DNA of 64,000 bases from contig NZ_JAUSXO010000001.1 in NCBI RefSeq assembly GCF_030816075.1, positions 558,001 to 622,000 on the forward strand, read 5' to 3'. Position 1 is the stretch's first letter; every line of letters starts with the position of its first letter. The position numbers and the translations under genes were made by a program. Below are positions 9,269 through 18,847 of the stretch, piece by piece. Below the pieces are notes generated by a model. The model ran no database searches and was not told the DNA's origin. It saw only the letters and a program-made list of their open reading frames with translations. This stretch comes from Arthrobacter agilis. Its GTDB lineage: Bacteria > Actinomycetota > Actinomycetes > Actinomycetales > Micrococcaceae.

Positions 9269-10297
9269 TCAACTCTTCCAGGATTCCAGGTCGACAGAAT
9301 CGATCCACTGGCGGCCCGCGTGATTGAGGGCTTCAATATCCGCGTCGACCATCAGGCGAGCGAGGTCGGGCGTGTGAATGGTGGCTTTCCAGCCTAGCTT
9401 GTCTTGTGCTTTCGATGCATCGCCTACCAAGGCGTCAACCTCGGTGGGGCGCAGGTAGCGCTCGTCGAACTTAACGTGGTCTTCCCAATTCAAGCCGGCG
9501 TGCTCGAAAGCAATGCTCAGAAAGTCCTTCACGGTGTAGTTGCCGCCGGTGGCGAGGACGAAGTCGTCGGGTTCGTCCGCCTGCAGCATGCGCCACATTC
9601 CCTCTACATATTCCGCCGCGTATCCCCAATCGCGCACGGCGTCGAGGTTACCCATGTAAACATGTTCCTGCTTCCCGGCCTTAATAGCCGCGACCGCGCG
9701 GGTGATTTTTCGCGTAACGAATGTTTCACCGCGGCGAGGCGATTCGTGATTAAATAGAATTCCGTTCACCGCGAACATGCCGTATGCTTCGCGATAATTT
9801 TTCGTAATCCAGTAGCTGTATACCTTGGCCGCGCCATATGGGGAACGGGGGTAAAAGGGAGTCTCTTCGTTCTGCGGCGGTGGAGTAGCTCCAAACATTT
9901 CCGACGACGACGCCTGGTAGAACTTCGTATCGATGCCTGCCAGCCGCACAGCCTCGAGGAGACGAACTGTACCCATGCCAGTAGTGTCCGCGGTGTGCTC
10001 AGGTTCGTCGAACGACACCCTGACGTGGGACTGTGCGGCGAGATTGTAGACCTCGTCTGGGCGGATGTCCGCCAGGAGTGTGACGAGCCGCGAGCCATCG
10101 CTCAGATCACCATAATGAAGGAACAGCTTGGCGCGCGGATCATGGGGGTCAACATAGAGGTGGTCGACGCGGGCGGTGTTGAAGGTTGACGCTCGCCGGA
10201 TCAGTCCGTGAACTTCATACCCCTTTCGAAGAAGCAGCTCAGCGAGGTAAGAGCCGTCTTGGCCCGTGATTCCGGTAATTAGAGCGCGTTTAGGCAA
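9269..10297 (-). CDS. gmd: GDP-mannose 4,6-dehydratase
   Basis: First step from GDP-mannose towards GDP-L-fucose or GDP-rhamnose. The protein has 342 residues, normal for the family. It has the Rossmann turn [14 protein letters not shown], the Thr/Ser and Glu catalytic region SSSEMFG, YGAAKVY carrying the YxxxK pair, and the family block [17 protein letters not shown]. The start is TTG at 10297 with AAGGGGGA about 7 bases upstream. It lies between a glycosyltransferase (28-base gap) and fcl (1-base gap), which shows one transcript. The fcl gene next to it makes GDP-L-fucose the likely end product. Confidence 0.97.
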   Translation of the reverse strand: MPKRALITGITGQDGSYLAELLLRKGYEVHGLIRRASTFNTARVDHLYVDPHDPRAKLFLHYGDLSDGSRLVTLLADIRPDEVYNLAAQSHVRVSFDEPEHTADTTGMGTVRLLEAVRLAGIDTKFYQASSSEMFGATPPPQNEETPFYPRSPYGAAKVYSYWITKNYREAYGMFAVNGILFNHESPRRGETFVTRKITRAVAAIKAGKQEHVYMGNLDAVRDWGYAAEYVEGMWRMLQADEPDDFVLATGGNYTVKDFLSIAFEHAGLNWEDHVKFDERYLRPTEVDALVGDASKAQDKLGWKATIHTPDLARLMVDADIEALNHAGRQWIDSVDLESWKS

Positions 10298-10325
10298 CGC
10301 GAGTCCCCCTTGTTCTGTTCAGGCT

Positions 10326-11609
10326 TCATGCCGTGTCGGCCGATGAAGCGCCACTCTTGCTTGCTTGGAGCGTCTGCAACCAAGCGCCGTACGCCACTAT
10401 AGCGGCGTCCTCGGACAGGGTTTTGCCGGCATAGTTCTGTCCTGCGCGCCCAAGCGTTCCCGAAAGGTCGTTGTCTGCGCCAAGTCGTTCTGCCGCTTTC
10501 ACGAGGGCTTCTGGAGCGTTGGGCTCTACCCGGATACCGCCGCCGGACCTAGCAATCTCTCCCGCAGTCGTACTGTCGGAGTCTGTTGCAGCAATAACAG
10601 GACGCCCAGTTGAAAAGTAGGAGGTCAACTTGCTCGGAACCGCCGTTTCCCGGAGACCGGGTAGCTCATTCACTAGAAGGACGTCTGCCGCATGAAGGAC
10701 TGCTGAGAAGTCTTCATCCGGGACGGGATCAATGAATTGGATGTGTCCAACCCCTGCCGCGAGTGCTTTCACCTGCTGGCGCTGATTACCGTCGCCAAGG
10801 AGTACGAAATGAACAGGAGAGTCTCGCTGAGTTGCGAGAGCTGCCGCATTAACGACGTTGGTCAATCCCTGTTTGGCCCCCATATTGCCAGCATGCAGCA
10901 CCACTATGTCCTGATCCTGCCAGCCCCATTTCAGGCGAGTGGACGAACGCAAGCTTGACGGTTGCGTATCTAAATGAGCCCAGTTACGGATAACAGCGAC
11001 GTTTTTATGATCGACACCGAGCCCGGAGACGACGTAGTCTTTAAAACGCTCGTGAATAACGCACACTCCTGTTGCGGAACGAAGTACAAACCCCTCGAAA
11101 TGCCTCATTGCGCTAACCAACATAGATGGCCCCTTGCTTATTTCATCGAGACCGCGACTATAGATGTCTTGGACCCAGATGCCTGTCGCAGGCCGGCGGA
11201 GACCGAAACGTGTACGGAGAAGAACTAGCGCGCTGGAGAACAGGGCAGGCGTTACCACCAGAACGACATCCGGCTTGCTCCATCGGGCGAACAACAGGCG
11301 CAGGCCGAAGCTCAATTCGAGGTGCAGGCGTCTGAGGGCGGTGGGATTTGAGGGCACGTAGTGACGCAGGCGCTTCACCTGGACGTCTTTGACGGTCTCA
11401 CTCGACTGCCAGCCGGAGTAGCCTGCCCTTACCTGCCACTCGGGGTAGTGCGGAAAACCGACGAGTGTCTCCACAGCGTGTCCCTCCGCGGCTAGTCGCT
11501 CAGCCAGTCGCGTCACGTAGGGCGCAATACCCGTTGATTCAGGCGCGTAGTTGAGGGCGAGTATGGAAACGCGCAGTTTTCGGTCCGTCACGTTGTCAAG
11601 GATAGACAT
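10326..11609 (-). CDS. glycosyltransferase family 4 (WcaI-like)
   Basis: Predicted retaining GT-B glycosyltransferase of 427 residues adding a sugar to the lipid-linked repeat unit. The N-terminal fold begins VSILALNYAPESTGIAPYV, typical of the WcaI group of colanic-acid-type loci. The C-terminal fold has VVLHAGNMGAKQGL and the nucleotide-sugar binding region PSKLTSYFSTGRPVIAATD. ATG at 11609 with AAGGA about 9 bases upstream. First gene of the six-gene minus-strand operon, so its promoter should lie in the divergent region 11610-12021. The sugar and linkage cannot be told from sequence; fucose is possible because gmd and fcl follow. Confidence 0.9.
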   Translation of the reverse strand: MSILDNVTDRKLRVSILALNYAPESTGIAPYVTRLAERLAAEGHAVETLVGFPHYPEWQVRAGYSGWQSSETVKDVQVKRLRHYVPSNPTALRRLHLELSFGLRLLFARWSKPDVVLVVTPALFSSALVLLRTRFGLRRPATGIWVQDIYSRGLDEISKGPSMLVSAMRHFEGFVLRSATGVCVIHERFKDYVVSGLGVDHKNVAVIRNWAHLDTQPSSLRSSTRLKWGWQDQDIVVLHAGNMGAKQGLTNVVNAAALATQRDSPVHFVLLGDGNQRQQVKALAAGVGHIQFIDPVPDEDFSAVLHAADVLLVNELPGLRETAVPSKLTSYFSTGRPVIAATDSDSTTAGEIARSGGGIRVEPNAPEALVKAAERLGADNDLSGTLGRAGQNYAGKTLSEDAAIVAYGAWLQTLQASKSGASSADTA

Positions 11610-12021
11610 CTGACACGTCCTTCCAGTCGATGTGCCGTGCCGAGTCGGATCGCGGCGTACATCCAGATCGGACGCACGCCTCCAAAATCCTCGATGTCCC
11701 TCGTACTGACCGCGGTATTGTCAGCGCTTCCGTCTACCGCGGTGGTGAGCCGAACCCGCTTGTTCGGTACGCGAACCGTCCCCCTTCGCTGGTCTGTCAG
11801 GTACGTTCGGACTAAGTGGGATGAAGGCGACTACGCGGCAACGGTAGAGGCTGCGCACATTCGTCGAGTAGCCTTGTCACGATTACGCGGCTTGATCGCG
11901 ACCGTGCCGACAACCAGCCCCTCGAGCGAAGCGTAAGAAATGCCGCTTCGATGCCAACCTCGAGCACGAAGCCGAAGTGGGACCGGGCGGCCAATGGTGA
12001 AGCTTCTGAGAGGTAAACGCT
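11610..12021. other. divergent intergenic region between the two glycan operons
   Basis: No supported gene. It should carry the promoters of both the minus-strand and plus-strand glycan operons, but I see no clear -35/-10 pair. A plus-strand frame of about 99 codons ends at 11936; its last 40 codons look protein-like and may be the tail of a lost gene. Confidence 0.5.
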
Positions 12022-12573
12022 GTGACACATTTTCGTCGACTATCCGAATTCACCGGAGCGGGCTACGACAAGGGTCGCGGCAAGCTTCTACAAGCTCTCT
12101 GGCTTGCGGCGTCATCTCTCCTGTTCGAACGGGTTTGGTGCCCACCAAGCGTCCGAGTCCGAGTACTGCGAGCATTCGGCGCAGTGGTGGGTGACGGAGT
12201 GCTTATCCGTCATGGCGTGCGGATCCACTGGCCTTGGAAGTTGACCATTGGAGATAACACCTGGATTGGTGTCGGTGCTTGGCTACTTAACCTAGAACAG
12301 ATCACCATCGGACGAGACGTATGCATCTCGCAGGAAGCGTTCCTATGTACAGGAAGCCATGATGCGAGCTCTAGAACTTTCGAATTCGACAATGCTCCAA
12401 TCTGCATCAGTGACGGGGCGTGGATTGCCGCTCGAGCGACGGTGCTTCGTGGTGTGAAGGTCGGGCGGGATGCACTGGTTGGTGCGACTGCCCTCGTAAC
12501 GAACGATGTTCCAGATGAGGCGCGTGCGCTTGCGCCCGCTTCATATTTGACACCGAGCAAGAGTCGGGCATGA
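12022..12573 (+). CDS. hexapeptide-repeat O-acetyltransferase (WcaF-like)
   Basis: Left-handed beta-helix acetyltransferase of 183 residues, probably acetylating a sugar of the polymer. Repeating I-G-D-N units are visible (VVGDGVLIRHGVRIHW, LTIGDNTWIGVGAWL, ITIGRDVCISQEAFL) with the likely catalytic His in LCTGSHD. Later coils include DGAWIAARATVLRGVKVGRDALVGATALV. Start GTG at 12022 with GAGAGG upstream. Its stop overlaps the next start (ATGA at 12570-12573), so translation is coupled. It is the first gene of the plus-strand glycan operon. The WcaF label rests on overall pattern; serine acetyltransferase-like relatives are less likely in this setting. Confidence 0.88.
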   Translation: MTHFRRLSEFTGAGYDKGRGKLLQALWLAASSLLFERVWCPPSVRVRVLRAFGAVVGDGVLIRHGVRIHWPWKLTIGDNTWIGVGAWLLNLEQITIGRDVCISQEAFLCTGSHDASSRTFEFDNAPICISDGAWIAARATVLRGVKVGRDALVGATALVTNDVPDEARALAPASYLTPSKSRA

Positions 12574-13754
12574 GAATCCTTCAGATAGTTACACTAATTA
12601 CGCCTGACGGCGCATATGGTGGGCCCGTTCGTGTCGCAATCAATCAGTCGCGAGCCTTGGTTGAAGCAGGCCACGATGTCGAGGTTGTTGCAGGCGCGCT
12701 CGGCTTCAATGGCGACATGCCAGCAATCTTCATGGAGTTCCCAGTCCGGTTATTTGCTGCCCAAACTGTAGTGCCGCGGGCAGGATTCGCAGGGCTTACA
12801 TCGGCACCGTTACTGCTATGGTTGACAATGAACGTTCGCCACTTTGATGTGGTGCACATCCATTTAGCGCGCGACTTTGTCACGCTACCGTCGGCAGCAA
12901 TCGTTCGCGCCGCTAGAATTCCTTACATAGTACAAACACATGGCATGATTGATGCCTCAAATCATTTGCTCGCTGGCCCGCTCGACACTGTTCTTACGAA
13001 ACCTGTACTGAAACGAGCAACCCAGGTTCTATACCTCACAGATCGCGAAGCGGCCGATCTGACAGAACTCACCAACGGGCGTCTTGCTCTGCGATACCTA
13101 CCCAACGGCGTCCCGAGCACAGCAGGACGAGTCCAGGGGAACTCGAGCCTTGAGGTCCTGTTTCTTGCTCGACTTCACAAGCGCAAGCGCCCTCTCCAGT
13201 TCGTCGAGATGGCAATAGCGCTGCATAAAGCGTTCCCCGACGTTCAATTCCGCCTGGTCGGGCCTGACGAGGGAGAAGCCAAAAGTGTGCAAGAAGCCAT
13301 TGCGAAGGCGAATCTGGGTGACGCCATCCTGTGGGAGGGCGCACTCGATCCTGTGCACACACTCGACCGGATGTCGCAGGCCGATTTATACGTTCTTCCC
13401 TCGGTTGATGAACCATTTCCCATGTCGGTCCTCGAAGCGCTGTCGTTGGGCCTTCCGGTGGTAGTTGGTCGGAGTTGCGGCCTCGCGGAGAGGGTGCGCG
13501 CGAATGGCTGCGGGACGGTGTTTGACGAGAGCTTGAACGGGCTTACCGAAGCTGTTGCCGAGTACCTAGCCGACCAGGGAAAGCGCAATAGCGCAGGAAT
13601 ACGCGCTCAACAGATCGTGAAGCAGTGCTTCAGTATGAACGCTGTGGCGGACGAGCTGCAGGTTGCGTACGAGATGCTAGTGGTAGGACGATCTCGCTCT
13701 TGGCACGGGTGGGCTAAGTGGCCTAGACGGATTGAGGAAGGAAGTACAGATTGA
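12570..13754 (+). CDS. glycosyltransferase family 4
   Basis: GT-B glycosyltransferase of 394 residues. N-terminal domain starts MRILQIVTLITPDGAYGGP, the glycine-rich acceptor loop of GT4 enzymes, and HFDVVHIHLARDF follows. The C-terminal domain has LEVLFLARLHKRKRPLQFVE (donor-site Arg/Lys) and LYVLPSVDEPFPMSVLEAL, the E-x7-E-like motif of GT4. It overlaps the gene before it by 4 bases and the next start by 4 bases (TTGA), so it is part of a coupled chain. The transferred sugar is unknown. Confidence 0.92.
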   Translation: MRILQIVTLITPDGAYGGPVRVAINQSRALVEAGHDVEVVAGALGFNGDMPAIFMEFPVRLFAAQTVVPRAGFAGLTSAPLLLWLTMNVRHFDVVHIHLARDFVTLPSAAIVRAARIPYIVQTHGMIDASNHLLAGPLDTVLTKPVLKRATQVLYLTDREAADLTELTNGRLALRYLPNGVPSTAGRVQGNSSLEVLFLARLHKRKRPLQFVEMAIALHKAFPDVQFRLVGPDEGEAKSVQEAIAKANLGDAILWEGALDPVHTLDRMSQADLYVLPSVDEPFPMSVLEALSLGLPVVVGRSCGLAERVRANGCGTVFDESLNGLTEAVAEYLADQGKRNSAGIRAQQIVKQCFSMNAVADELQVAYEMLVVGRSRSWHGWAKWPRRIEEGSTD

Positions 13755-14875
13755 CCGAACCAGCAGCGGGTGTTGTCGTCCCTCGCAGGGTTGCGATCGT
13801 GGAACCAAACTTCACTGGCCATCGCCTCTATTACGTTCGGCTGCTTGTCGAGGAATCGACGCGAAGGGGCGATGAAGTCTTCGTCCTGCTTGCCGACGGC
13901 GCCAGCTCTAGTGACGAATTTAAGCATCAACTTGCTGACCTGCAGGGTAAATTCACCCTCGTATCGTTGCGTGAAAGAACTCAGAATTTAGACGTTGGGC
14001 GATTAGGTTCTATAGCAGCGGACTTCAAGACTGATCTGATAGTTGTGCCAGATGGCGACCGTGTCGCGCGAGCGATGGCGTTTTCGTCTAAGTGGAAGGG
14101 GCCCGGGAACCTCTCCGTTCTCGTACTCCGGGAGAAGGCACAGTCAGACGGTTTCTTAGGCCGAGCATACCTAGTCAATGCGCTAAAATATCTGATACAC
14201 CGCTGGGCCGACCGCGGAAGAAATGCAAAGATTGTTCTACTAAAGACCGCACTGTGGACCGGCAAGTCGACGCTGACAACGGCGAACGATCCGGTGACTA
14301 TGTCGGCAACGAAAACATCGATCAGGCAAGTGCGGGAAGAAATTGGTCTCGATTCGTCGAGACACTGGTTCTCAGTCCTCGGATTTGTGGACGAGCGAAA
14401 AAATCTTCCACTCGTTGCGCGCACACTCGCGCAACTGGACGCTCAACGCATTGGTTTTCTGGTAGCAGGACAGTGCGCGCCAACCGCTCTGAACTCCGCG
14501 CTTCCTTTCATCGATCTGATGCGCTCGAATGGCGGCTCGGTGATTGTCATTGACAGAATGCTCAGTGACTTGGAACTCGATTCGGTGGTGTCCGCGGTCG
14601 ATACGGTGATCATGGCGCACAGCAACGACGGGTCAAGTGGCCTATTCGGGAAGGCTGCAGCAGCAGGAACGAGAATAGTTGCAGCCGGATCAAAGACTCT
14701 ACGAAATGACATCGAGGATATCCCGGAACTTGGCGAGTGGACACGCCTAGATGGGACGGAGCTAGCGGCCGCCTTTGCTCGCTCGCTTGTTGACGGCTTG
14801 CGCCATCCTGGGCGGACTCCAGGTACGGCCGCCTTCACTGGTCCGCTGCTCGACAATCGCGAGGTCCTCGGTTGA
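13751..14875 (+). CDS. probable GT-B type glycosyltransferase
   Basis: Protein of 374 residues, probably a glycosyltransferase. Visible features are VAIVEPNFTGHRLYYVRLL near the start, a likely acceptor-side loop, and in the C-terminal half FSVLGFVDERKNLPLVARTL and SNDGSSGLFGKAAAAGTRIV, which take the place of the usual donor-binding block. The classical E-x7-E motif is not obvious, so the family is uncertain. The start is TTG at 13751, overlapping the previous stop as TTGA. Its end overlaps the flippase start in the same way. Context supports a role in making the repeat unit. Confidence 0.7.
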   Translation: MTEPAAGVVVPRRVAIVEPNFTGHRLYYVRLLVEESTRRGDEVFVLLADGASSSDEFKHQLADLQGKFTLVSLRERTQNLDVGRLGSIAADFKTDLIVVPDGDRVARAMAFSSKWKGPGNLSVLVLREKAQSDGFLGRAYLVNALKYLIHRWADRGRNAKIVLLKTALWTGKSTLTTANDPVTMSATKTSIRQVREEIGLDSSRHWFSVLGFVDERKNLPLVARTLAQLDAQRIGFLVAGQCAPTALNSALPFIDLMRSNGGSVIVIDRMLSDLELDSVVSAVDTVIMAHSNDGSSGLFGKAAAAGTRIVAAGSKTLRNDIEDIPELGEWTRLDGTELAAAFARSLVDGLRHPGRTPGTAAFTGPLLDNREVLG

Positions 14876-16122
14876 AAATGCCGCGTTTTAGAGCCGTAGG
14901 TGGGCAAGCAGTTCTGCTGGCACTGTCAGCGGGTGCTGCACAATTAGGGATTGCTGCGCTGTTCGTGCTCGCCGCACGCGCTACGGATCCTTCCGCCTTG
15001 GGCGCGGTTGCGTCCGCGATGGCGCTTGGGGTTGCGCTTTCGGGGATCGTGGATTTCGGCAGCAACGCGTTCTGGGTTCGGGAACTTGCTCGAGGAGCTA
15101 TGACCCCCAGCGATCTGGGAAGGAAGTTGCTGTCAAAATTGGTCATTGGTGCGGCGGCTGCCGGAGCTCTGACCGGGGTCCTCATCGCATTCACTCCTGA
15201 GACTCTCCTGTGGACTGCAGGAATTCTCGGCCTTTCAACACTCATCGGTCAGTCAGCTCAGACGCCCCTGCGCGGCGCGGCACTTGGAGACCTAGCTTCA
15301 TTGGTGGTGGTGTTCGACCGGCTCGTTGCTGTCCTGACGTATTTCGCGCTTACTTCTCTAGGTCTTGCTGCACCCAGCGCATTGATCGCCGCCCTCGCGA
15401 CGGGGCCAGTAGCCTCCGCCTTTTTAGCGGCCTACCTGACGCCGCCAATCAACTCCCCGGCTTACCGAAACTATCGGTTCCGGTGGCCATGGACGAGTGC
15501 GCGGAACTTTGGCGTTTCTGCGGGGTTTCTGTCCCTGCAAAGCTTGGATGTCGCGCTTCTCGGCTCAATCGCGGGGCCGGCTGCTGCAGGCATTTACGGT
15601 TCGGTCAATAAGTGGGTGCAGCCGGTCAGCATTCTCGCTGGGTCCTTCGCATCGGCTTCCGCGCCCTTCATTGCGCGCGCTGGAAACGTTCGGGATTCAT
15701 GGCGCATCCTACGGCAGGCTGCTTGGATGCCATCACTTGCCATCATCGGTGCAGGTAGCTTAGCAATCCTTTCCCCTTGGCTGGTGGAGACTCTACTCGG
15801 ATCGGCATACGGGAGCGGGGCTCAAGTGTTGACTATCCTCGCAATCGCAGCCATTCCTGGTGTCTTGAACCAGCCGCTATTCATTGCCCTGCAATATTTA
15901 GGACGGGATCGGGCCGTTGCAATAGTCTTGTCTAGCGTAATTGCCCTGCAGTTAGCGCTCGTTGCTGCCTTGGCCCCTTCGTTAGGGGCATTGTCTTGCG
16001 CAGTCGCGGTACTCGCCTCGCAGATGCTGCAACTCTTGGCCTTCCTATTCCTGACAGTTCGTGAAGTGCGACAGTCGCGAGACGTGGTGCCGCCGTTGGA
16101 ATCGCCGAGACCATCGTCCTGA
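14872..16122 (+). CDS. Wzx-like polysaccharide flippase
   Basis: Integral membrane protein of 416 residues with about 12 hydrophobic helices throughout and few charged loops, in the MOP/oligosaccharide flippase mould. It would flip the finished undecaprenyl-linked repeat unit across the membrane. Family-like features are an N-terminal helix pair ending in ARATDPSALGAVASAMALG and DFGSNAFWVRELARG after the second helix. Start TTG at 14872 overlaps the previous stop (TTGA); an ATG two codons later is an alternative. The matching polymerase candidate is far away at 26934-28379, past rplY-pth. Confidence 0.88.
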   Translation: MKMPRFRAVGGQAVLLALSAGAAQLGIAALFVLAARATDPSALGAVASAMALGVALSGIVDFGSNAFWVRELARGAMTPSDLGRKLLSKLVIGAAAAGALTGVLIAFTPETLLWTAGILGLSTLIGQSAQTPLRGAALGDLASLVVVFDRLVAVLTYFALTSLGLAAPSALIAALATGPVASAFLAAYLTPPINSPAYRNYRFRWPWTSARNFGVSAGFLSLQSLDVALLGSIAGPAAAGIYGSVNKWVQPVSILAGSFASASAPFIARAGNVRDSWRILRQAAWMPSLAIIGAGSLAILSPWLVETLLGSAYGSGAQVLTILAIAAIPGVLNQPLFIALQYLGRDRAVAIVLSSVIALQLALVAALAPSLGALSCAVAVLASQMLQLLAFLFLTVREVRQSRDVVPPLESPRPSS

Positions 16123-16156
16123 CGTGACTGATTGAAGAATGACCTTGGAGTTGAAC

Positions 16157-17308
16157 ATGAAAAGTAAAAGCGACAAGAAAGATTCGACGATCGAAGGGGA
16201 GTTGCCACGTGCCCTCTGGATTACAAATTTCGCCGCCCCGTATCGTCTTCCCGTATGGAGGGAACTATCATCGCATTTCGCGCTCGACGTACGGGTCTTG
16301 GTCGGCGCTCGGAATTTTCACCTAGATGCGAGAAATCGTGGCGACGAATGGTCGCCTGTTTACCAATCGGACGAGACTTTTTCGATCAGCACATTGAAAA
16401 CCTACAGAGTGCCGAAGATATCGCGGCCGCTTCACTTCCTAGGCGCTATCAAAGAGCGAACGACGTTTCGGGCGGGCGGAAGCATCCTGATCGGGGGGTG
16501 GGAAGAGCCAGCGTACTGGCAGTCTCTTATAATAGCGAAAATTAAAGGCATAAAAGCAGTAGGATTTTACGAGTCAACCTTGGAATCGCAAACTCATAAG
16601 AGTGACGTGATTGCTTTCGCGAGAAGCGTCTTCTTTAGGCTGTTGGACGCTGTCGTAGTGCCCGGGGTGGCCGCGGGGGAGGCTGTAGAGGGAATGGGAG
16701 TTGATCGGTCCAAGATATTTGAGGGGTTCAATGCGGTCGATGTTGCAGCTTTCAGTCATGCTCGTTTGCGGAGCGTGCCGGAAAGGGGCAGGAAGGGCCA
16801 CAAGTTCCTCTTCGTAGGGCGGCTAATAGAACTCAAGAACATCGCCAGCATCATTGAAGCGTTTGCTGTCATAGCTGCGGAGGCTGACACGCTGACGCTT
16901 ATTGGCAGCGGTGAATTGGAGGGAGACCTACGACAGCAAGTCGACAGACTAGGGCTGAATGACCGGGTGCTCTTCCTAGGGAGAGTGGCGTACTCTCATC
17001 TGCCTGATCTAATGGTCCAGTATGACACTTTGGTTCTGGCGTCGCTGACGGAAGTGTGGGGACTTGTAGTTAACGAGGCTCTGGCGGCTGGACTGCATTG
17101 CATTGTAGGAGACCGATGCGGTGTTGCTTTGTCGGTAAGAGACATGCGAGGGGTTTACATCACTGGTGTTGAAAGCGCCGACATTGCAACTAGCATGTCA
17201 ATTAGCCGAGACGAGTGGGGCGGACCACTCTTAGCACCAGAGATACTTCAGAAAACCCCTGAACTGCTCGCGCTGACTTTCGCGGCGGCGCTCCAACGAA
17301 ACCGTTAG
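16157..17308 (+). CDS. glycosyltransferase family 4
   Basis: GT-B glycosyltransferase of 383 residues. The N-terminal part has LWITNFAAPYRLPVWREL; the C-terminal donor domain has FLFVGRLIELKNIASIIEAF, LTLIGSGELEGDL, and LASLTEVWGLVVNEALAAG with the E-x7-E motif intact. I place the start at the ATG at 16157 because GGAG sits 6 bases before it; an in-frame ATG at 16139 adds six residues but has poor spacing. The gap from the flippase is 34 bases, so probably the same transcript. Codon use is clearly less GC-rich than in core genes, a sign of acquired DNA. Confidence 0.9.
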   Translation: MKSKSDKKDSTIEGELPRALWITNFAAPYRLPVWRELSSHFALDVRVLVGARNFHLDARNRGDEWSPVYQSDETFSISTLKTYRVPKISRPLHFLGAIKERTTFRAGGSILIGGWEEPAYWQSLIIAKIKGIKAVGFYESTLESQTHKSDVIAFARSVFFRLLDAVVVPGVAAGEAVEGMGVDRSKIFEGFNAVDVAAFSHARLRSVPERGRKGHKFLFVGRLIELKNIASIIEAFAVIAAEADTLTLIGSGELEGDLRQQVDRLGLNDRVLFLGRVAYSHLPDLMVQYDTLVLASLTEVWGLVVNEALAAGLHCIVGDRCGVALSVRDMRGVYITGVESADIATSMSISRDEWGGPLLAPEILQKTPELLALTFAAALQRNR

Positions 17309-17539
17309 CAGACGAGGTTGTCCTCTGGTTTCGCCTGAGGTTTCGGTTTCCCTGATCGAGCGTTCAGTGCCGTTGACGATTTCTATTCCCCGCTTCCATG
17401 AAGCTCCGCGATTGCCCTTGGTCCTGGTTCTCTTCTCTAGCGGCTGACGGCAGGAGATGGTGGTTTAAAGGACCGAGCGTGATCGGCGGGGCGCCTTCGG
17501 GTACTCGGCCTTCAGGATAAGTTTGAGTAAGATCGATGC

Positions 17540-18535
17540 ATGACATCCTCTGTAACGGTCGCGGTACCGTTCGTACGCGTTGACGCTAGCCAAAATCCAA
17601 ACATCCGGTCAAAAAAAGGTGACGCCGCGTCGGCCTATTTTCGTGCCATGACCGTTGCTTTCGCTTCTGTTCGGCGGCTTCACCCCGACTTCAAGCTTGA
17701 GTTGATCACGAATGCTGAAATCCCCACGGATTTCGAACCAGGTTTATTGACTCTTGGGGTGCAAGTAAAAATCGTACCGTTCAGCCATCGACCGCCATCT
17801 GGTTTTTCCCGAGTTTTTGAAGGATCGCTGTTCTTGCTTGATGCGCTGGATCACCTCAACGCTGACACGACGATCCTGATAGATCCCGATGTTCTTTTGG
17901 TGCGTTCGATGACCAGCATGTTGAGGGACCTCGGGGACGCGGTTGGCGCTGTGCACATTGACTACGGGAGCGCTCAAGAGGTGAATGGTCTAACGGCCGT
18001 TCAGGTGAAAGAGCTACATGCTTTGCTTGGTGAACCTTTGACGGTGCCGCAGCAGCATATGGGTGGAGAGTTCTACGTAATTCCGAGGTGTTGCGCTGGA
18101 GTTATCCGTCAACGAGCCGAAAGTGCGTGGAATTTGTCGCTGGATCGGTACCGTCGTGGAGAAGCGCGGTTTACGACAGAAGAACACGTGCTAAATTTCG
18201 CGCTGCGTGGTGTGCCTTTGGTTAAAATCAATGCTTACGTTCGGAGGATTTGGACGGCGCACAGTTTCCGAGATGTCGCAGAAAGTGACATGAAGTTGTT
18301 AGCTTGGCATCTTCCTGCCGAAAAAGATCGGGGGTTTGGGGCTTTATATCCGATAGTGGTGGACCGCGAATCTTGGTTTTGGCATGCCAGTGAGGAGGAG
18401 TTCGTCTCCAAGGCTGCTAAGGTCATGGGCCTAAATCGGAGGGGTCCAGTTCGACTCGGTCTGGATGCACTAGGGCCTATAGCGCGGAAGCTAAGGGAGC
18501 GTCGCCTTCCTATATCAATGCGAGCGGCAGGCTAG
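17540..18535 (+). CDS. GT-A type glycosyltransferase-like protein
   Basis: Protein of 331 residues resembling nucleotide-sugar transferases of the GT-A fold (GT8-like). A DxD-type metal site is visible as ILIDPDVLLVRSM near residue 114, after a region scanning people-type blocks (HPDFKLELITNAEIP). HMGGEFYVIP and AHSFRDVAESDMKLLAWH follow, the latter with His residues suitable for metal or substrate binding. The ATG at 17540 has only a weak ribosome site. A 231-base gap before it holds no gene that I can see. It may be the last step of the plus-strand operon or be transcribed on its own. Confidence 0.7.
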   Translation: MTSSVTVAVPFVRVDASQNPNIRSKKGDAASAYFRAMTVAFASVRRLHPDFKLELITNAEIPTDFEPGLLTLGVQVKIVPFSHRPPSGFSRVFEGSLFLLDALDHLNADTTILIDPDVLLVRSMTSMLRDLGDAVGAVHIDYGSAQEVNGLTAVQVKELHALLGEPLTVPQQHMGGEFYVIPRCCAGVIRQRAESAWNLSLDRYRRGEARFTTEEHVLNFALRGVPLVKINAYVRRIWTAHSFRDVAESDMKLLAWHLPAEKDRGFGALYPIVVDRESWFWHASEEEFVSKAAKVMGLNRRGPVRLGLDALGPIARKLRERRLPISMRAAG

Positions 18536-18573
18536 TCCTATTTGGTCGCCTAGTTTGCACGAGTCACTGCTTC

Positions 18574-18795
18574 CATTTTGGAATTCCGATTCGTCTCGAT
18601 AGGTGCTGCGACGACAATGGGGTGTCGCGCGAGGGTTGGCAGGAATATTCAAGTTCGTTGCGCGAAGTTTCTGAGCGACTGGAAGCGGCTTCTGTGACTA
18701 GGGCATCCCTAGGACACGACGACGTGATTCTCGCAACTTCCGTAGAGTCCGCGGCGATAGCAAGGGCTCTATTGCACCGCGGCGAAATGTGCTAA
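18574..18795 (+). pseudogene. possible remnant of a glycan-locus gene
   Basis: A protein-like frame with no good start runs from about 18574 to TAA at 18793-18795. It reads HFGIPIRLDRCC, then a helical stretch SREGWQEYSSSLREVSERL and SVESAAIARALLHRGEMC. The amphipathic pattern and the position after a glycosyltransferase suggest the tail of a lost glycan gene, but I do not recognise the family. Nothing else is visible in 18536-18847. Confidence 0.3.
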
Positions 18796-18847
18796 TGGCA
18801 TGGACCGCACATTGACGAAGCAGGCGGTGCAGCGCCTCTGGCCGGAT

